From Erwinia tracheiphila (lineage in GTDB: Bacteria; Pseudomonadota; Gammaproteobacteria; Enterobacterales; Enterobacteriaceae), in the NCBI RefSeq assembly GCF_021365465.1, contig NZ_CP089932.1, forward strand, positions 2,728,001 through 2,792,000: a DNA stretch of 64,000 nucleotides. The letters are read 5' to 3'. Positions within the stretch are counted from its first letter, which is position 1. Every line of letters starts with the position of its first letter. Below are positions 19,986 to 31,695 of this stretch, one piece after another. The notes beneath the pieces were generated by a model. The model saw nothing but the letters and a program-made list of their open reading frames with translations, had not been told where the DNA came from and did no database searches. Both the position numbers and the translations under genes were made by a program.

Positions 19986-20457
19986 AAAAAACAGCCCCGC
20001 TGCGAGAACGCAACGGGGCTGTTTCAGACAGCTGGCTATCCGGCCAGTTATCTTTTCCATATACCAGGGTATGTCCCGCCCCTTTCAGCGTTAATGTTTG
20101 TTGATCCAGCTGGAGTTCAGCGCCCTCCACTAACATTTCTCCGATGAGAACCTCCCACTGATTAAGGGAAGGATCGGTACACATCATGCGCGTGGAAGCC
20201 AACTGTGGCACCCTCAGAACACCTTGTTGCAGAGCGCCCTGACCGAAGAAACGATTGCACATCACACCGCTCACCCGCATATTCTGTGCAAAACTGATGC
20301 CCAGCTTCATTCCCGCCAGAGGTGGCACGATCTGACCATCTACGCTTTTCAGCGTAAAGTTTTGATTTGTTAATATCGGTTGAATGGGTTTATCAGACTA
20401 GGAACTGCAGCCAGAAAGCAGCACGGCTGCCGGGATTAACGTGCCGTTTTTCTTCAT
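19975..20457 (-). pseudogene. hslJ: HslJ-like META-domain lipoprotein with nonsense codon
   Basis: From the ATG at 20457 the frame reads as a lipoprotein signal with lipobox LLSGC. An in-frame TAG follows at codon 20, right after CSS. The frame then continues with NQNFTLKSVDG, GISFAQNMRVSGVMCNRFFG and MMCTDPSLN...EMLVEGAELQLDQQTLTL, all typical of HslJ. At the 3' end the frame runs through the terminator stem and overlaps the end of chaA, so the original stop also seems lost. An intact protein is not expected unless the amber codon is suppressed. Confidence 0.85.
19984..20024. terminator. Rho-independent terminator between chaA and hslJ
   Basis: An 11-bp perfect stem (19989-19999 with 20014-20024, AAACAGCCCCG arm) encloses a 14-base loop. 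Read on the minus strand it is followed by a run of six T, so it terminates hslJ transcripts best. On the plus strand only a short T tract follows, but the stem may also end chaA messages. Confidence 0.8.
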
Positions 20458-20472
20458 AAGCTTACTCCATGT

Positions 20473-20498
20473 AAAAAAGCTGGCACCACGTGCCAGCT
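20473..20498 (-). terminator. Terminator of the hemA-kdsA operon
   Basis: An 8-bp perfect stem (AGCTGGCA/TGCCAGCT) with a 5-base loop, followed on the minus strand by six T. It lies directly downstream of the kdsA stop and separates it from hslJ. Confidence 0.88.
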
Positions 20499-20508
20499 CC
20501 CAGCATTA

Positions 20509-21372
<864 letters not shown>

Positions 21373-21378
21373 TTATGT

Positions 21379-22188
21379 TCAGTGCAGCGTAATCTGTTTT
21401 TGTTCAATCGAATGGATTTGGATCTTAATCATTTCGCTGACGGGATCGTCAGGGCAGTGCTCAACAAAATAGTTTAAATCGCTGAGGGCCACGTGCTCAC
21501 AATCTAACTGGGCAAAAATTAGCCCCCGGTCACGAATTTCATAGGGATCTTCAGGATCCATATTCACCAGCAGCTGGCTGACCGCCAGCGCAAGTTCCAT
21601 CTGTTTTTCATCCACTAGTGCCGCTTTAAGCGTATCAAGCATTTTACTCAGCACCTGCTGCGATGTTGCTTCATGCAGATCATCTTCATACAGCTCCGCT
21701 ATCGGGCCAATATTGCCTTTTAACCAGACTTCCAGCGTATGTTCATCCAACGTATCGCCATTGAAAGGGTTGATGAGCCACATCTCCTCGTCAAGCCAGT
21801 CGGCTCTAAGTATCAGCTGCGTAGGAAAGATGACTGGCATCAGTGGCAGCGACAGCTGCTCTGCAATATGCAGGAAAATAACCCCCAGTGACACCGCAGT
21901 ACCCTGCCGGGAATTCAGGACGTTATCCAGCCATAAGGTGTCGGAAAGGCGGTAGACACCGCTGGCACCGCCAAACCCCCACTGCCTCCAGAACAGTTCA
22001 ATCAGCTGCTCCAGCTGCAAATCCTGATCCTGATGCGACGGGATGGCAGCACGAGCCTCGGACACCAGCAAGGCTAACTGCCTCGCCACTGCTTCAGCAG
22101 GAAAATCCGGGCGGATAGCCTGCATGGCGGCTATTACAGCCTCAGATAGCGGTGCAACTGTGAAATCTGTGGTTACTTTCGATGTCAT
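21379..22188 (-). CDS. sirB1: SirB1 family protein (transglutaminase-like with TPR)
   Basis: 269 residues. The transglutaminase-like domain contains the segments FFWRQ-type WGFGGASGVYRLSDTLWLDNVLNSRQGTAVSLGVIFLHIA and LPLMPVIFPTQLILR. The C-terminal ~90 residues form TPR-like helices (LALAVSQLLVNMDPEDPYEIRDRGLIFAQLD). The biochemical role of SirB1 is not settled. The location directly upstream of kdsA matches E. coli and Salmonella. Its usual partner sirB2 is not found between it and prmC. Confidence 0.93.
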   Translation of the reverse strand: MTSKVTTDFTVAPLSEAVIAAMQAIRPDFPAEAVARQLALLVSEARAAIPSHQDQDLQLEQLIELFWRQWGFGGASGVYRLSDTLWLDNVLNSRQGTAVSLGVIFLHIAEQLSLPLMPVIFPTQLILRADWLDEEMWLINPFNGDTLDEHTLEVWLKGNIGPIAELYEDDLHEATSQQVLSKMLDTLKAALVDEKQMELALAVSQLLVNMDPEDPYEIRDRGLIFAQLDCEHVALSDLNYFVEHCPDDPVSEMIKIQIHSIEQKQITLH

Positions 22189-22443
22189 ACCTTCCCCAAC
22201 AATGACATTCTGATGTTGGCCATATTATGAATTCGCACCAGTTATCGCAGGCACGAATTTTAAGGCAACTACCCTTATTTTATGCACTCCGGATGCCCCT
22301 CTGAAGGTAGCAGTCCTGTGAACTGAAAAGATGATAACGCCAAACGCTTTTTCCGTCAGCCTGACTGGTTATGCTACAAAGAGTAAAAGCAGATGGCATG
22401 GGTAACAACGGGCCGTTGCCACCAATCAAGGGCGCTTATCTGA

Positions 22444-23274
22444 TTAAGGTTTCCGGGCAAAAGTCACCCTCTCGTTTTCACCATAATCCTGACAGGTTGC
22501 CACATGCAAAAACCTGTTCTCGCTCAATATGTTGCGCACTTGTGCGCCCTGCTGCCAGCCGTGCTCTAACAGTAACCAGCCGCCGGAGAGTAAATGCGCA
22601 CTGGCCGCTGTCGCAATATGCCGGATATCAGCCAAGCCATCATCGGCAGCAATTAACGCACTGGCCGGTTCAAAACGCACGTCTCCCCGGGAGAGGTGTT
22701 GATCATCGGCATCAATGTAAGGTGGATTGCTGACAATCATATTGAACTGCCCGCCCGCCAGGGCGCTAAACCAGTTACTCTGATAAAAACAAACGTTGTT
22801 TATTGCCAGACGATGCGCATTTTTCCGCGCCAGCTCTACCGCAGCCGCAATGCGATCAACCCCCGTGACCTCACAATCCGGTCGCTCACTGGCGACAGCC
22901 AGAGCGATAGCCCCCGTTCCTGTGCCCAGGTCAAGAACGCTGCAGGCTGTGGCGGGCAGCTGCAACAGTGCCTGCTCTACTAACAACTCGGTATCCGGAC
23001 GAGGGATTAACGTATCGGGCGAGACGGTCAGCGATAATGACCAGAATTCGCGTTCGCCTGTAAGGTAAGCAATGGGTTCCCCCCGCGCGCGACGGGCCAG
23101 CAGCGGCGTCAGTGCCTCCAGATGTGCCGCGCTGAGAAGAGTATCGTCAAAAGCAACTAACCAGCTGCGGGTACGACCGGTTACAAAACTCAACAGAATT
23201 TCTGCATCTCGCTTTGGGCTATCACTTTCGGCAAGTTCACTTACTGCCTTTTGCAGCCACTGCCTTATTTCCAT
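22444..23274 (-). CDS. prmC: Release-factor glutamine methyltransferase PrmC (HemK)
   Basis: 276 residues. It methylates the glutamine of the GGQ motif of peptide release factors using S-adenosylmethionine. Present are the SAM motif LDLGTGTGAIALA and the catalytic NPPY motif (VSNPPYIDADD), plus the C-terminal LLLEHGWQQG. Its ATG overlaps the prfA stop by one base (TAATG), so the methylase is translationally coupled to one of its substrates. Downstream, about 255 bp separate it from sirB1 where sirB2 would be expected. Confidence 0.97.
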   Translation of the reverse strand: MEIRQWLQKAVSELAESDSPKRDAEILLSFVTGRTRSWLVAFDDTLLSAAHLEALTPLLARRARGEPIAYLTGEREFWSLSLTVSPDTLIPRPDTELLVEQALLQLPATACSVLDLGTGTGAIALAVASERPDCEVTGVDRIAAAVELARKNAHRLAINNVCFYQSNWFSALAGGQFNMIVSNPPYIDADDQHLSRGDVRFEPASALIAADDGLADIRHIATAASAHLLSGGWLLLEHGWQQGAQVRNILSENRFLHVATCQDYGENERVTFARKP

Positions 23275-24356
23275 TACTCCTGCCCGGCCAGCGCCGCCAG
23301 CTGATCTGCCTGATGTTCCTGAACAACTGGCTCAATCAACATGTCCAGCTTGCCCTGCATCACCTCATCGAGCCGATAAACGGTCAGATTAATACGATGA
23401 TCGGTAATACGTCCTTGGGGGTAATTATATGTACGGTTGCGATCTGAACGATCGCCACTGCCCAACAGGTTACGGCGCGTGGATGCTTCTTCCTGCTGGC
23501 GGCGCGCGATTTCAACGGCCCGAATCCGCGAACCCAGCACTGCAAGGGCTTTGGCCTTGTTTTTGTGCTGTGAGCGCTCATCCTGACATTCAACCACAAT
23601 ACCGGTCGGCAAGTGCGTAATACGAATCGCTGAGTCGGTGGTATTAACGTGCTGTCCTCCCGCGCCAGAGGAACGGAAGGTATCAATTTTCAGATCGCCA
23701 GGGTTGATGTCAGGGAGTTCGGCTTCCGGCACTTCCGGCATCACCGCAACAGTGCAGGCAGACGTGTGAATACGCCCCTGAGATTCGGTTTCCGGTACGC
23801 GCTGCACGCGATGCCCCCCCGATTCAAACTTAAGGCGGCCATAAGCGCCCTCACCGACCACCTTGGCGATGACCTCTTTATAACCACCGTGTTCACCTTC
23901 ATTTGCGCTCATCACTTCGACTTTCCAGCGACGTGATTCCGCATAGCGGGTATACATACGAAACAAATCACCGGCAAAAATAGCGGCTTCATCTCCGCCG
24001 GTTCCGGCACGAACCTCAAGGTAGCAGTTACGCTCATCGTCAGGATCTTTCGGCAGCAGCAGAATTTCCAGCTCCTTCGCCAACATGTCGCTGGCTTCGC
24101 GCGCCTCTTTTAGTTCTGCCTGTGCCATTTCACGCATTTCACTATCGGCCAGCATCTCTTCTGCCGTGGCGATATCATCCTGGGTCTGCTGCCAACGCTG
24201 GAAACACTGGCTGACGTCGCTCAGTTGTGCATACTCACGCGAAAGCATGCGAAAACGCTCCTGATCGGCAATAACGCTTGCATCACCCAGCATCGCCTCA
24301 ACTTCTTCATGACGCTCCTGCAAGGCTTCCAGTTTTTCAACAATAGAAGGCTTCAT
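23274..24356 (-). CDS. prfA: Peptide chain release factor 1
   Basis: 360 residues, the usual length. RF1 reads the UAA and UAG stop codons. The stop-codon recognition tripeptide is PET (in [11 protein letters not shown]), a known PxT variant of the E. coli PAT. The catalytic GGQ is in [17 protein letters not shown]. The C-terminal [27 protein letters not shown] is fully conserved. It lies between hemA (37 bp upstream) and prmC (overlapping). Intact. Confidence 0.98.
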   Translation of the reverse strand: MKPSIVEKLEALQERHEEVEAMLGDASVIADQERFRMLSREYAQLSDVSQCFQRWQQTQDDIATAEEMLADSEMREMAQAELKEAREASDMLAKELEILLLPKDPDDERNCYLEVRAGTGGDEAAIFAGDLFRMYTRYAESRRWKVEVMSANEGEHGGYKEVIAKVVGEGAYGRLKFESGGHRVQRVPETESQGRIHTSACTVAVMPEVPEAELPDINPGDLKIDTFRSSGAGGQHVNTTDSAIRITHLPTGIVVECQDERSQHKNKAKALAVLGSRIRAVEIARRQQEEASTRRNLLGSGDRSDRNRTYNYPQGRITDHRINLTVYRLDEVMQGKLDMLIEPVVQEHQADQLAALAGQE

Positions 24357-24393
24357 TAATGATTTTTTACCTTATGATTCTTAAGAGAAAACG

Positions 24394-25650
24394 CTAATCC
24401 AGCCCAAGGCTGTCGCGTAAAATTTGCAGGCGTTCAGTATCCCCGTCACGGGCAGCCTGCTGAAGAGATTTTGTTGGCGTGTGGATCAATCGCCTGGTCA
24501 GCTTATAGGCCATATCGCGTAAGACGGACTGAGGATCGTCGCCTTGTTGCAGCGCCGCCAGCGCACGCACCTCAAGCTCTTTGCGAACCAGATCCGCTTG
24601 CGAACGATAGTCGCGAATGGTTTCAACTGCGCTTTGCGCACGCAGCCATGACATAAATTCACTGCTTTCTTGCGCAACGATACTTTCAGCCTGAACCGCG
24701 GCGGCTTTACGCCGGGCCATATTACTCTCAAGAATGACCTGCAAATCATCCACGCTGTAAAGATAAGCATTGGCGAGCTTGCCCACTTCAGGTTCCACGT
24801 CACGCGGTACGGCAATATCAACCAGCAACATCGGCTGATTACGGCGTTTTTTTAACGCCCTCTCCACCATTCCCTTGCCGATAATGGGCAGCGGGCTGGC
24901 GGTAGAACTAATGATGATATCAGCCTCGGCCAGGCGATCGTCGATATCCGCAAGACCGATGACTTCAGCATCCACTTCTTCTGCCAGCTGCCGGGCACGG
25001 GCGTAGGTGCGGTTGGCAATCATCAACTTTTGTACACAATGTTCGTTCAGATGACGAGCCACCAGCTCAATGGTTTCTCCCGCCCCCACCAACAGGACGT
25101 TAACCGTCGAAAGTGATTCGAAAATTTTCCTGGCCAGCGTGCAGGCAGCAAAAGCAACAGAAACGGCACTGGTACCGATATCGGTTTCCGTACGCACTCG
25201 CTTCGCCACGGAAAACGATTTCTGGAACATTCTTTCCAGTTCACTGGCCAGGGGCAGGCCACGGTGGGAATCAGCAAAAGCTTTCTTTACCTGCCCGAGG
25301 ATTTGTGGTTCCCCCAGCACCAGCGAATCCAGTCCACTGGCAACACGCATCAGGTGGCTGACTGCCTCATTGCCATGATGCCAGTAAAGGCTGGCACGAA
25401 CGTCATCAGCACTCAGCCGGTGATAGTCGCACAGCCATTGCACCAGCTGCTCCTGCAAATTTTCCTGCTGCTCCACACTTAAGTACAATTCGGTCCGGTT
25501 GCAGGTAGACAGGACAACCCCCCCCTGCACCAGCGGCTGGGCGAGAAGGCTGTCAAGTGCTTGATCTAACGACTCCTGCGAGAACGCCACACGTTCACGC
25601 AGAGTAACAGGTGCCGTTTTGTGATTAATTCCGAGAGCCAGCAGCGTCAT
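24394..25650 (-). CDS. hemA: Glutamyl-tRNA reductase
   Basis: 418 residues. It reduces glutamyl-tRNA to glutamate-1-semialdehyde, the committed step of C5 haem synthesis. The N-terminal catalytic domain has the nucleophilic cysteine in [10 protein letters not shown] and the motif GINHKTAPV. The NADP-binding domain follows ([17 protein letters not shown]), then the C-terminal dimerisation helix. It is the first gene of the hemA-prfA-prmC-sirB1-kdsA operon and divergent from lolB across 226 bp, as in E. coli. Haem regulates HemA stability in enterobacteria; nothing in this sequence contradicts that. Confidence 0.98.
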   Translation of the reverse strand: MTLLALGINHKTAPVTLRERVAFSQESLDQALDSLLAQPLVQGGVVLSTCNRTELYLSVEQQENLQEQLVQWLCDYHRLSADDVRASLYWHHGNEAVSHLMRVASGLDSLVLGEPQILGQVKKAFADSHRGLPLASELERMFQKSFSVAKRVRTETDIGTSAVSVAFAACTLARKIFESLSTVNVLLVGAGETIELVARHLNEHCVQKLMIANRTYARARQLAEEVDAEVIGLADIDDRLAEADIIISSTASPLPIIGKGMVERALKKRRNQPMLLVDIAVPRDVEPEVGKLANAYLYSVDDLQVILESNMARRKAAAVQAESIVAQESSEFMSWLRAQSAVETIRDYRSQADLVRKELEVRALAALQQGDDPQSVLRDMAYKLTRRLIHTPTKSLQQAARDGDTERLQILRDSLGLD

Positions 25651-25876
25651 AAGGCGTGATTGGGTTTATCCCACTGTTGATAAGGTTTTGTGAGGCGCAT
25701 TCTACAAGATGAACGGAAGCAATAAAAGCCGTCCATACAGGTTCGCTGCCATGAGTGGCAGACCAACCAGTCTAAATAAGATAAATTGTGCATTGACGTT
25801 ACGCTGGCAGGCAGCTAGCGTGAAAAGTTAGTTTGGGCATCAACGCCCGGCCAGAGTTTCAGGAGCTGAACCCCCT

Positions 25877-26500
25877 ATGTTTATACAGAAACACCGTCTG
25901 ATGCGGTTTCTTCCGCTTGCTGGCCTGTTACTTGCGGCCTGTAGCATAAATAAACCCCAGGGACCCGGGCAAAGTATCCACTCGCCACAATGGCAACAGT
26001 ACCAGAAACAGGTGCAAAAAATTACCCAGTATCAAACCCGTGGCGCTTTTGCCTATCTTTCCGATAGCCAAAAAATGTATGCGCGTTTCAACTGGCAGCA
26101 AACTGCGCCAGACAGGTATCGCTTATTGCTAACAAATCCGCTGGGCATTACCGAACTGCAACTGGACGCGCAGGGCAGCGTGGTGCAGATTGTCGACAGC
26201 AAGGGCAAGCGCTATGTCAGTAATGATGCCGAAAAAATGATTGCACAGCTTACCGGGATGGCTATTCCATTAACTAATCTGCGTCAGTGGATAATGGGCC
26301 TTCCGGGTGATGCCACCGATTATTCACTGGATGATCAATACCGCCTGCGTGAAGTGCGTTATACCCAGGACAACAGGCAGTGGACGGTCAATTATCTGAG
26401 CTATGACAGCGGCCAGAACCCTGTCCTGCCTGCCAGTCTTGAACTTCGTGAGGGCAGCCAGCGCATTAAACTGAAAATGGACAGTTGGACCGTGAAATGA
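25877..26500 (+). CDS. lolB: Outer-membrane lipoprotein localisation factor LolB
   Basis: 207 residues. The signal peptide ends in the lipobox LLAAC (Cys22), which makes it an outer-membrane lipoprotein. LolB accepts lipoproteins from the periplasmic carrier LolA and inserts them into the outer membrane. Conserved features are [24 protein letters not shown] near the start of the mature protein, the exposed loop with [10 protein letters not shown], and [12 protein letters not shown]. The stop overlaps the ispE start by 4 bp (ATGA). Confidence 0.96.
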   Translation: MFIQKHRLMRFLPLAGLLLAACSINKPQGPGQSIHSPQWQQYQKQVQKITQYQTRGAFAYLSDSQKMYARFNWQQTAPDRYRLLLTNPLGITELQLDAQGSVVQIVDSKGKRYVSNDAEKMIAQLTGMAIPLTNLRQWIMGLPGDATDYSLDDQYRLREVRYTQDNRQWTVNYLSYDSGQNPVLPASLELREGSQRIKLKMDSWTVK

Positions 26501-27402
26501 GCGCCAGTAATGTCAGAACGAACGATTCGTCCCTGAACTGGCCTGCTCCCGCCAAGCTAAACCTTTTTCTTTACGTGACCGGAAAAAGATCTGACGGCTA
26601 TCACAATTTGCAAACGCTGTTTCAGTTTCTGGATTTTGGTGATGAGCTGACCATTACCATAAATCACAGCGGAAACATCGAGTTGCTTAATGCCGTAGCA
26701 GGGGTGCCAGAGGAACAAAATCTCATTGTCCGCGCCGCAAAACTGCTACGTCAGCATGCGCTGAACCAGGGCAGGCTGTCAGAACAGGCAGGGGCAAAGC
26801 TGTCGGTAATCAAAAACCTGCCAATGGGAGGCGGGCTGGGAGGCGGCTCGTCAGATGCCGCCACGGTACTTGTGGCACTCAATCACAGCTGGAAAACGGG
26901 CTTCAGCCTTGATGAACTTGCCGCTTTCGGCCTGGCGCTTGGCGCGGATGTGCCGGTTTTTATCCACGGCTATGCAGCAATAGCGGAAGGCGTCGGTGAA
27001 AAATTGATCCCGGTAAATCCACCGGAAAAATGGTTTCTGGTGATCCATCCCGGCGTTCACATTCCCACACCGCTAATCTTTAACGATCCCGAACTGACGC
27101 GCGATACGCCACGGAGAAATATGACTGAATTATTACTGAGCGATTATCACAACGATTGTGAGCCAGTAGTAAGAAAACGTTTTCGCGAGGTTGAACAGCT
27201 CGTTTCCTGGCTGCTAGAATACGCGCCGTCACGCCTGACCGGTACTGGCGCTTGTGTGTTTGCCCAATTTGACACCGAGTCCACTGCCCGCCAGGTGTTT
27301 GCGGTTGTTCCGAAAAAGTGGCAAGGGTTTGTCGCGCGGGGTCTTAATGTTTCGCCGCTGCACGCCCACCTTTCGGTCCAATGCGAAAAAGAGCTGTGGT
27401 GA
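26497..27402 (+). CDS. ispE: 4-diphosphocytidyl-2-C-methyl-D-erythritol kinase
   Basis: 301 residues from the ATG at 26497, chosen because it gives the classic 4-bp ATGA overlap with lolB; an upstream in-frame ATG lies well inside lolB. GHMP-kinase enzyme of the MEP isoprenoid pathway. The ATP-binding motif [18 protein letters not shown], the N-terminal [22 protein letters not shown] and the C-terminal LTGTGACVF are all present. Follows the E. coli order lolB-ispE-prs. Intact. Confidence 0.97.
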   Translation: MSASNVRTNDSSLNWPAPAKLNLFLYVTGKRSDGYHNLQTLFQFLDFGDELTITINHSGNIELLNAVAGVPEEQNLIVRAAKLLRQHALNQGRLSEQAGAKLSVIKNLPMGGGLGGGSSDAATVLVALNHSWKTGFSLDELAAFGLALGADVPVFIHGYAAIAEGVGEKLIPVNPPEKWFLVIHPGVHIPTPLIFNDPELTRDTPRRNMTELLLSDYHNDCEPVVRKRFREVEQLVSWLLEYAPSRLTGTGACVFAQFDTESTARQVFAVVPKKWQGFVARGLNVSPLHAHLSVQCEKELW

Positions 27403-28479
<1,077 letters not shown>

Positions 28480-28497
28480 TCATAGCGTACCTTCAGC

Positions 28498-28527
28498 AAA
28501 AAGACGGGGTGACCCGTCTTTTTTTTA
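28498..28527 (+). terminator. prs terminator
   Basis: An 8-bp perfect stem AAGACGGG/CCCGTCTT with a GTGA tetraloop, preceded by A and followed by a run of eight T. A textbook intrinsic terminator 19 bp after the prs stop. Confidence 0.95.
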
Positions 28528-28540
28528 CCCCTGCATGAAC

Positions 28541-29163
28541 ACCACCTCCTGTGGAGGTGGTCAGCAATAAGTTGGCTCTGTCAGTCATGCTACTCATGGG
28601 AAAATCCGAATCTGTTATCCCCATAACTGCCAGGGATTTAACCATGAGTAGATTCCAGAAAGCATCTCATGTGCCCTGATGTTGTCAATATCATATCGTA
28701 TGGACACCCAGGTACCGGTTTCGCATCCTCAGGAACAATGTTGGTAAAGAGGTCTGTGAGCCGATAAGGATCTCAGGTGAGCAGCCCGGGATAGAAGTAG
28801 TGGAGCTGAATGTCCAGACAGACCATGTCCCTTTGCGGGTAAAAGTGCCTCCACGGCTTTCGATTTCCCATGTAACAGGCGACTTAAAGGGTAAAACAGC
28901 CCTTCGATTGTTCAGTAAATTTCCCTGCCTGCGTAAGAACAAGCAGTGGGGGAATGATTTTTGGGCAAGAGGTTATTGTGTCGATACCGTAGGTATAAAC
29001 GAAGAAATGATAATAAAGTACGTGAAGTATCAGGAAAAACATGAAGTTGAAGAGAGCCAGCTTCCACTGAAATAAGTGTGAAGGGAAGGCTCTCTGAGTC
29101 TGGACTTAGTGCGCCCCTGTGGGGCGATATCAATGCCACCTGCTATGCAGGTGGTTTTTTTAC
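28541..29163 (+). mobile_element. IS200/IS605-family element, copy 1
   Basis: About 620 bp. The left end begins directly after TGAAC and forms a hairpin (ACCACCTC/GAGGTGGT). Near the right end a second hairpin (CCACCTGC/GCAGGTGG) is followed by a T run. Such subterminal hairpins, the absence of inverted repeats and the lack of a target duplication are characteristic of this single-strand transposing family. A second copy (42597-42813) is also inserted after TGAAC. The right boundary is approximate. Confidence 0.85.
28644..29075 (+). pseudogene. IS200/IS605 TnpA (Y1 HUH transposase), inactivated
   Basis: 143 codons reading SRFQKASHV, then TGA in place of Trp at codon 12 (the other copy has TGG), then CCQYHIVWTPRYRFRILRNNVGKEV and on to the natural end. 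The HUH motif that should read DHVH is DHVP, so the second catalytic histidine is also lost. The C-terminal half (LSISHVTGDLKGKTALRLFSKFPCLRKNKQWGN...WARGYCVDTVG with the tyrosine-bearing helix) is otherwise conserved. The gene is dead but might be mobilised in trans. Confidence 0.88.
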
Positions 29164-29612
29164 TGCTGACTGAAACCTTGTCCCGCTGGCGCACTCATCA
29201 ACCGGTTTTTAGCCCTACCTGATTGTCTTTGGATTTAAATCTGGCAGTACAGGCAAAAGCTTCATTTTTAGTATGCTGCGATGAAACGCGCTGAGAGCCA
29301 CCTGCTGTGAACAAGATTTCTGCTGCTGATTCAGGCTGATGACAGGCTTTACTCTGTCACAGGTTTATTCGAAATGGCAGGCCGAAGGTTATTCCTGCCT
29401 TTTGCTCATCGACCATCGGCACTATCCATTTTTACCCGCATTATTGCATCTGAAATGCGCTATAGAATTACGCTCTGATTACCCTGCTTTCTTCGCCCGT
29501 TTCAGGAAAATACCCATGCGGCGACGAGGCCTTACTCAAAATTTCCGGGGCTTCAGCCACGGACAATGACGGACAGACGCAGAACCGACGTTGTGAAATT
29601 AACCCGCTAACA
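29164..29612. other. Gene-free region between IS200 and ychH
   Basis: About 450 bp. In E. coli the sulfate/dicarboxylate transporter gene dauA (ychM) lies between prs and ychH; nothing resembling it remains here. No open frame with recognisable content is seen. Confidence 0.5.
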
Positions 29613-29894
29613 TCAATGATGAGGGTGATTCGCCGTTCTGCGGCAACGCTTGTCCCCATAGTGGCGCACCCAATAGTAACGGTCAGTTATTTTTTCCCTG
29701 CCGCTGATACGGGCGCCAACCAGCCACATCAATGCACCAACAAAGATGCTGAAAATAGCCCCGAGAACCATCATTTCAGGTAACCGCAATTGGGGTAGCT
29801 GATTTAAAACCGCATATCCCACGCCAACCACCATCACAGCCAAGCCGAGCGCCATCAGCGCATTACCAGTTAAGCAGGCATGTTTACGTTTCAT
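29613..29894 (-). CDS. ychH: Stress-induced membrane protein YchH
   Basis: 93 residues. It starts MKRKHACLTGNALMALGLAVMVVGVGYAVLNQLP and has a second membrane segment (GAIFSIFVGALMWLVGARISG), then the conserved YYWVRHYGDKRCRR tail. This is a close match to E. coli YchH, an inner-membrane protein linked to stress survival, whose mechanism is unknown. The location next to pth on the opposite strand matches E. coli. Confidence 0.95.
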   Translation of the reverse strand: MKRKHACLTGNALMALGLAVMVVGVGYAVLNQLPQLRLPEMMVLGAIFSIFVGALMWLVGARISGREKITDRYYWVRHYGDKRCRRTANHPHH

Positions 29895-30145
29895 TATGCA
29901 CCTCCAGATGAATAATCCGATACATTTCTGCTAATGATTCCAGGCAAGAGCGGTCCAATTCGTTGCGGGCACGATCACATTTTCAGCAGGTAAATTGACA
30001 AGTATTTACATTTAGCTCGCTGATTCATTTATAGAAAATACATTATCACCTGACTGAACCAATTTTTACGCGCGCGTTTTTGAGTTCTGCCGCCACTGTG
30101 AGTAAACTGGGTTCCCTTTTCCGCACTTTTCAGGAATTCAGATAA

Positions 30146-30733
30146 GTGAGCAGCATCAAACTGATTGTGGGCCTTGCCAATCCAGGGGCCGAATACGCAG
30201 ACACACGCCATAATGCCGGTGCCTGGTACATTGATTTACTGGCAGATCGCCACAATCAGTTGTTGAAAGAAGAGAGTAAATTTTATGGTTTTACCGCCAG
30301 GCTAAATATCGAGAGTGCGGATATCCGGCTGCTGGTGCCATGTACCTTTATGAACCTGAGCGGTAAAGCGGTGGCGGCGATGGCAACGTTCTACCGTATC
30401 AGCCCGGAAGAGATTCTTGTGGCACATGATGAACTGGATTTGCCTCCGGGCGTGGCGAAATTTAAGCAGGGTGGCGGCCATGGTGGTCATAATGGTCTGA
30501 AAGACATCATCAGCAAACTGGGCAATAATCAGAACTTCCACCGCCTGCGCCTTGGCATTGGGCACCCGGGAGACAGAAACAAAGTGGTGGGATTTGTACT
30601 GGGTAAACCACCAGTCAGTGAGCAAAAGCGTATTGATGAAGCCGTGGACGAAGCGGCAAGATGTACTGAACTGTGGATAAAGGAAGGCAGCCTGAAAGCA
30701 ATGAACCGCCTGCACAGCTTCAAGGCGGAATAA
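30146..30733 (+). CDS. pth: Peptidyl-tRNA hydrolase
   Basis: 195 residues from a GTG start preceded by an AGGA site. It recycles tRNA from drop-off peptidyl-tRNAs. Signature segments: [25 protein letters not shown] with the catalytic His in the TRHNAG motif, [23 protein letters not shown] and [17 protein letters not shown]. Intact. In E. coli ychF follows; here the gene is followed by an IS256 remnant and phage-like DNA. Confidence 0.97.
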   Translation: MSSIKLIVGLANPGAEYADTRHNAGAWYIDLLADRHNQLLKEESKFYGFTARLNIESADIRLLVPCTFMNLSGKAVAAMATFYRISPEEILVAHDELDLPPGVAKFKQGGGHGGHNGLKDIISKLGNNQNFHRLRLGIGHPGDRNKVVGFVLGKPPVSEQKRIDEAVDEAARCTELWIKEGSLKAMNRLHSFKAE

Positions 30734-30764
30734 TAGCGGGGCTCATCAGTGCAGCACCGATGGC

Positions 30765-31062
30765 GAGCCTGTACATAGATTTGTGTAATTGCCTGATTTT
30801 GATATGTTCAATCCAGCATCAAAAGCAGGTTAATTTATGGACGAAAAACAGTCGCAGGCCCTGGCTAACGAACTGACCAAAAATATCAAAACCCCTGACG
30901 ATCTCAGTCAGTTTGAGCGCCTGCTGAAAAAAATCAGTGTCGGGGCGGCGCTCAACGCCGAAATGACCCGTCACCCCGGCGACGATAAAAATCAGCCAGA
31001 ACTGGCGACCAACGCCCGCAACGGCCACACCCAAAAGACGGTTATCACTGGCGATGGCCCAA
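30765..31062 (+). mobile_element. IS256-family remnant (left end only)
   Basis: The end resembles an IS256 terminus (TAGATTTGTGTAATTGCCTG at about 30767). It is followed by the first ~75 codons of a transposase beginning at 30837 (MDEKQSQALANELTKNIKTPDDLSQFERLLKKISV). The sequence differs clearly from the other two IS256 copies in this window, so it is another subgroup. It stops abruptly near 31062, where unrelated sequence begins. Confidence 0.8.
30837..31062 (+). pseudogene. IS256-family transposase, N-terminal fragment
   Basis: Only the N-terminal ~75 residues of an approximately 400-residue transposase remain, through ATNARNGHTQKTVITGDG. The catalytic domain is absent. The frame continues by chance into foreign sequence up to 31163. 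Non-functional. Confidence 0.85.
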
Positions 31063-31066
31063 AGAA

Positions 31067-31171
31067 GGTGATAGCGAACATTGGGAGAAAAATATTTCAG
31101 CGTCCTCCAGCTACTATCTATGGGTCAACAGAGAAACGAATGAAGTTGGTCTTTCGAAAGTAACATACTGA
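31067..31171 (+). pseudogene. C-terminal fragment of an unknown protein
   Basis: A 34-codon open stretch ends in a stop at 31171 and reads like real protein (HWEKNISASSSYYLWVNRE). It begins exactly where the IS256 remnant ends, so it is probably the tail of a gene cut by that element. I do not recognise the family. Phage-like genes follow downstream. Confidence 0.35.
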
Positions 31172-31206
31172 GCAACAGTAAATCAGGAAAAATAAAATTT
31201 ATACGT

Positions 31207-31413
31207 TTAAGTGTCCACCTATCTACCGCAGTGATATTTTTCATTTAATTCAGTGAGTTAAATGGTAGGGAGTTGACCTTTTAAGTGTCTACCTTTTGTA
31301 TATAAAACAATCAAAAAGTAGACGCGGCAGACAGTTAACTGTTAAGTGTCTACCATGTTAATTAACTGATTTGTATATAGTTATTAGCATCGGCAGACAG
31401 GATAGACACTTAA
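31207..31413. repeat. Cluster of 13-bp TTAAGTGTCTACC repeats
   Basis: Three direct copies at 31207-31219 (one mismatch, GTCCACC), 31281-31293 and 31342-31354, and one inverted copy at 31401-31413 (last base differs). Spacings are 74, 61 and 59 bp. A second short repeat CGGCAGACAG occurs twice (31325-31334, 31391-31400). The region is AT-rich and gene-free. The layout is like integrase arm-type sites or replication iterons of a phage or integrative element. Which of the two cannot be decided from sequence alone. Confidence 0.75.
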
Positions 31414-31444
31414 ACCAGTTATTTTAATTGGTCATACCTATTAC

Positions 31445-31660
31445 GTGCAAATAACCAATGGTGAATATGTAAAAGCTGGGTGTCAGAATCACACAGTTGA
31501 GAAATGGCACAATTTCAGTCAACGTGAAATAGCAGAAATGGATGGACGAAAAGCTTTGAAGTTTTATCCACGCCCGCTGGATATTATTGACTTCAACCCT
31601 GGCAGGGGTGAGAGGCCGGACTGGTTAACCAGCAAAGAATATATTGATGAAGTCGCATAA
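31445..31660 (+). CDS. Phage-like hypothetical protein, probably 5'-truncated
   Basis: 71 codons from a GTG; the frame is open a little further upstream (GHTYYVQITNGEYV), so the true N-terminus may be lost. The segment HTVEKWHNFSQREIAEMDGRKALKFYPRPLDIID resembles small hypothetical proteins found in enterobacterial prophages. No function known. It lies just after the repeat cluster and in line with the next small gene. Confidence 0.5.
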   Translation: MQITNGEYVKAGCQNHTVEKWHNFSQREIAEMDGRKALKFYPRPLDIIDFNPGRGERPDWLTSKEYIDEVA

Positions 31661-31695
31661 GCGGCTTTTTTATTGCCTTAATATCAGGAGGGGAA

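Noticed and set aside
22189..22443. Search for sirB2 between prmC and sirB1
   Set aside because: The gap is shorter than the gene and no frame gives a membrane-helix pattern like SirB2.
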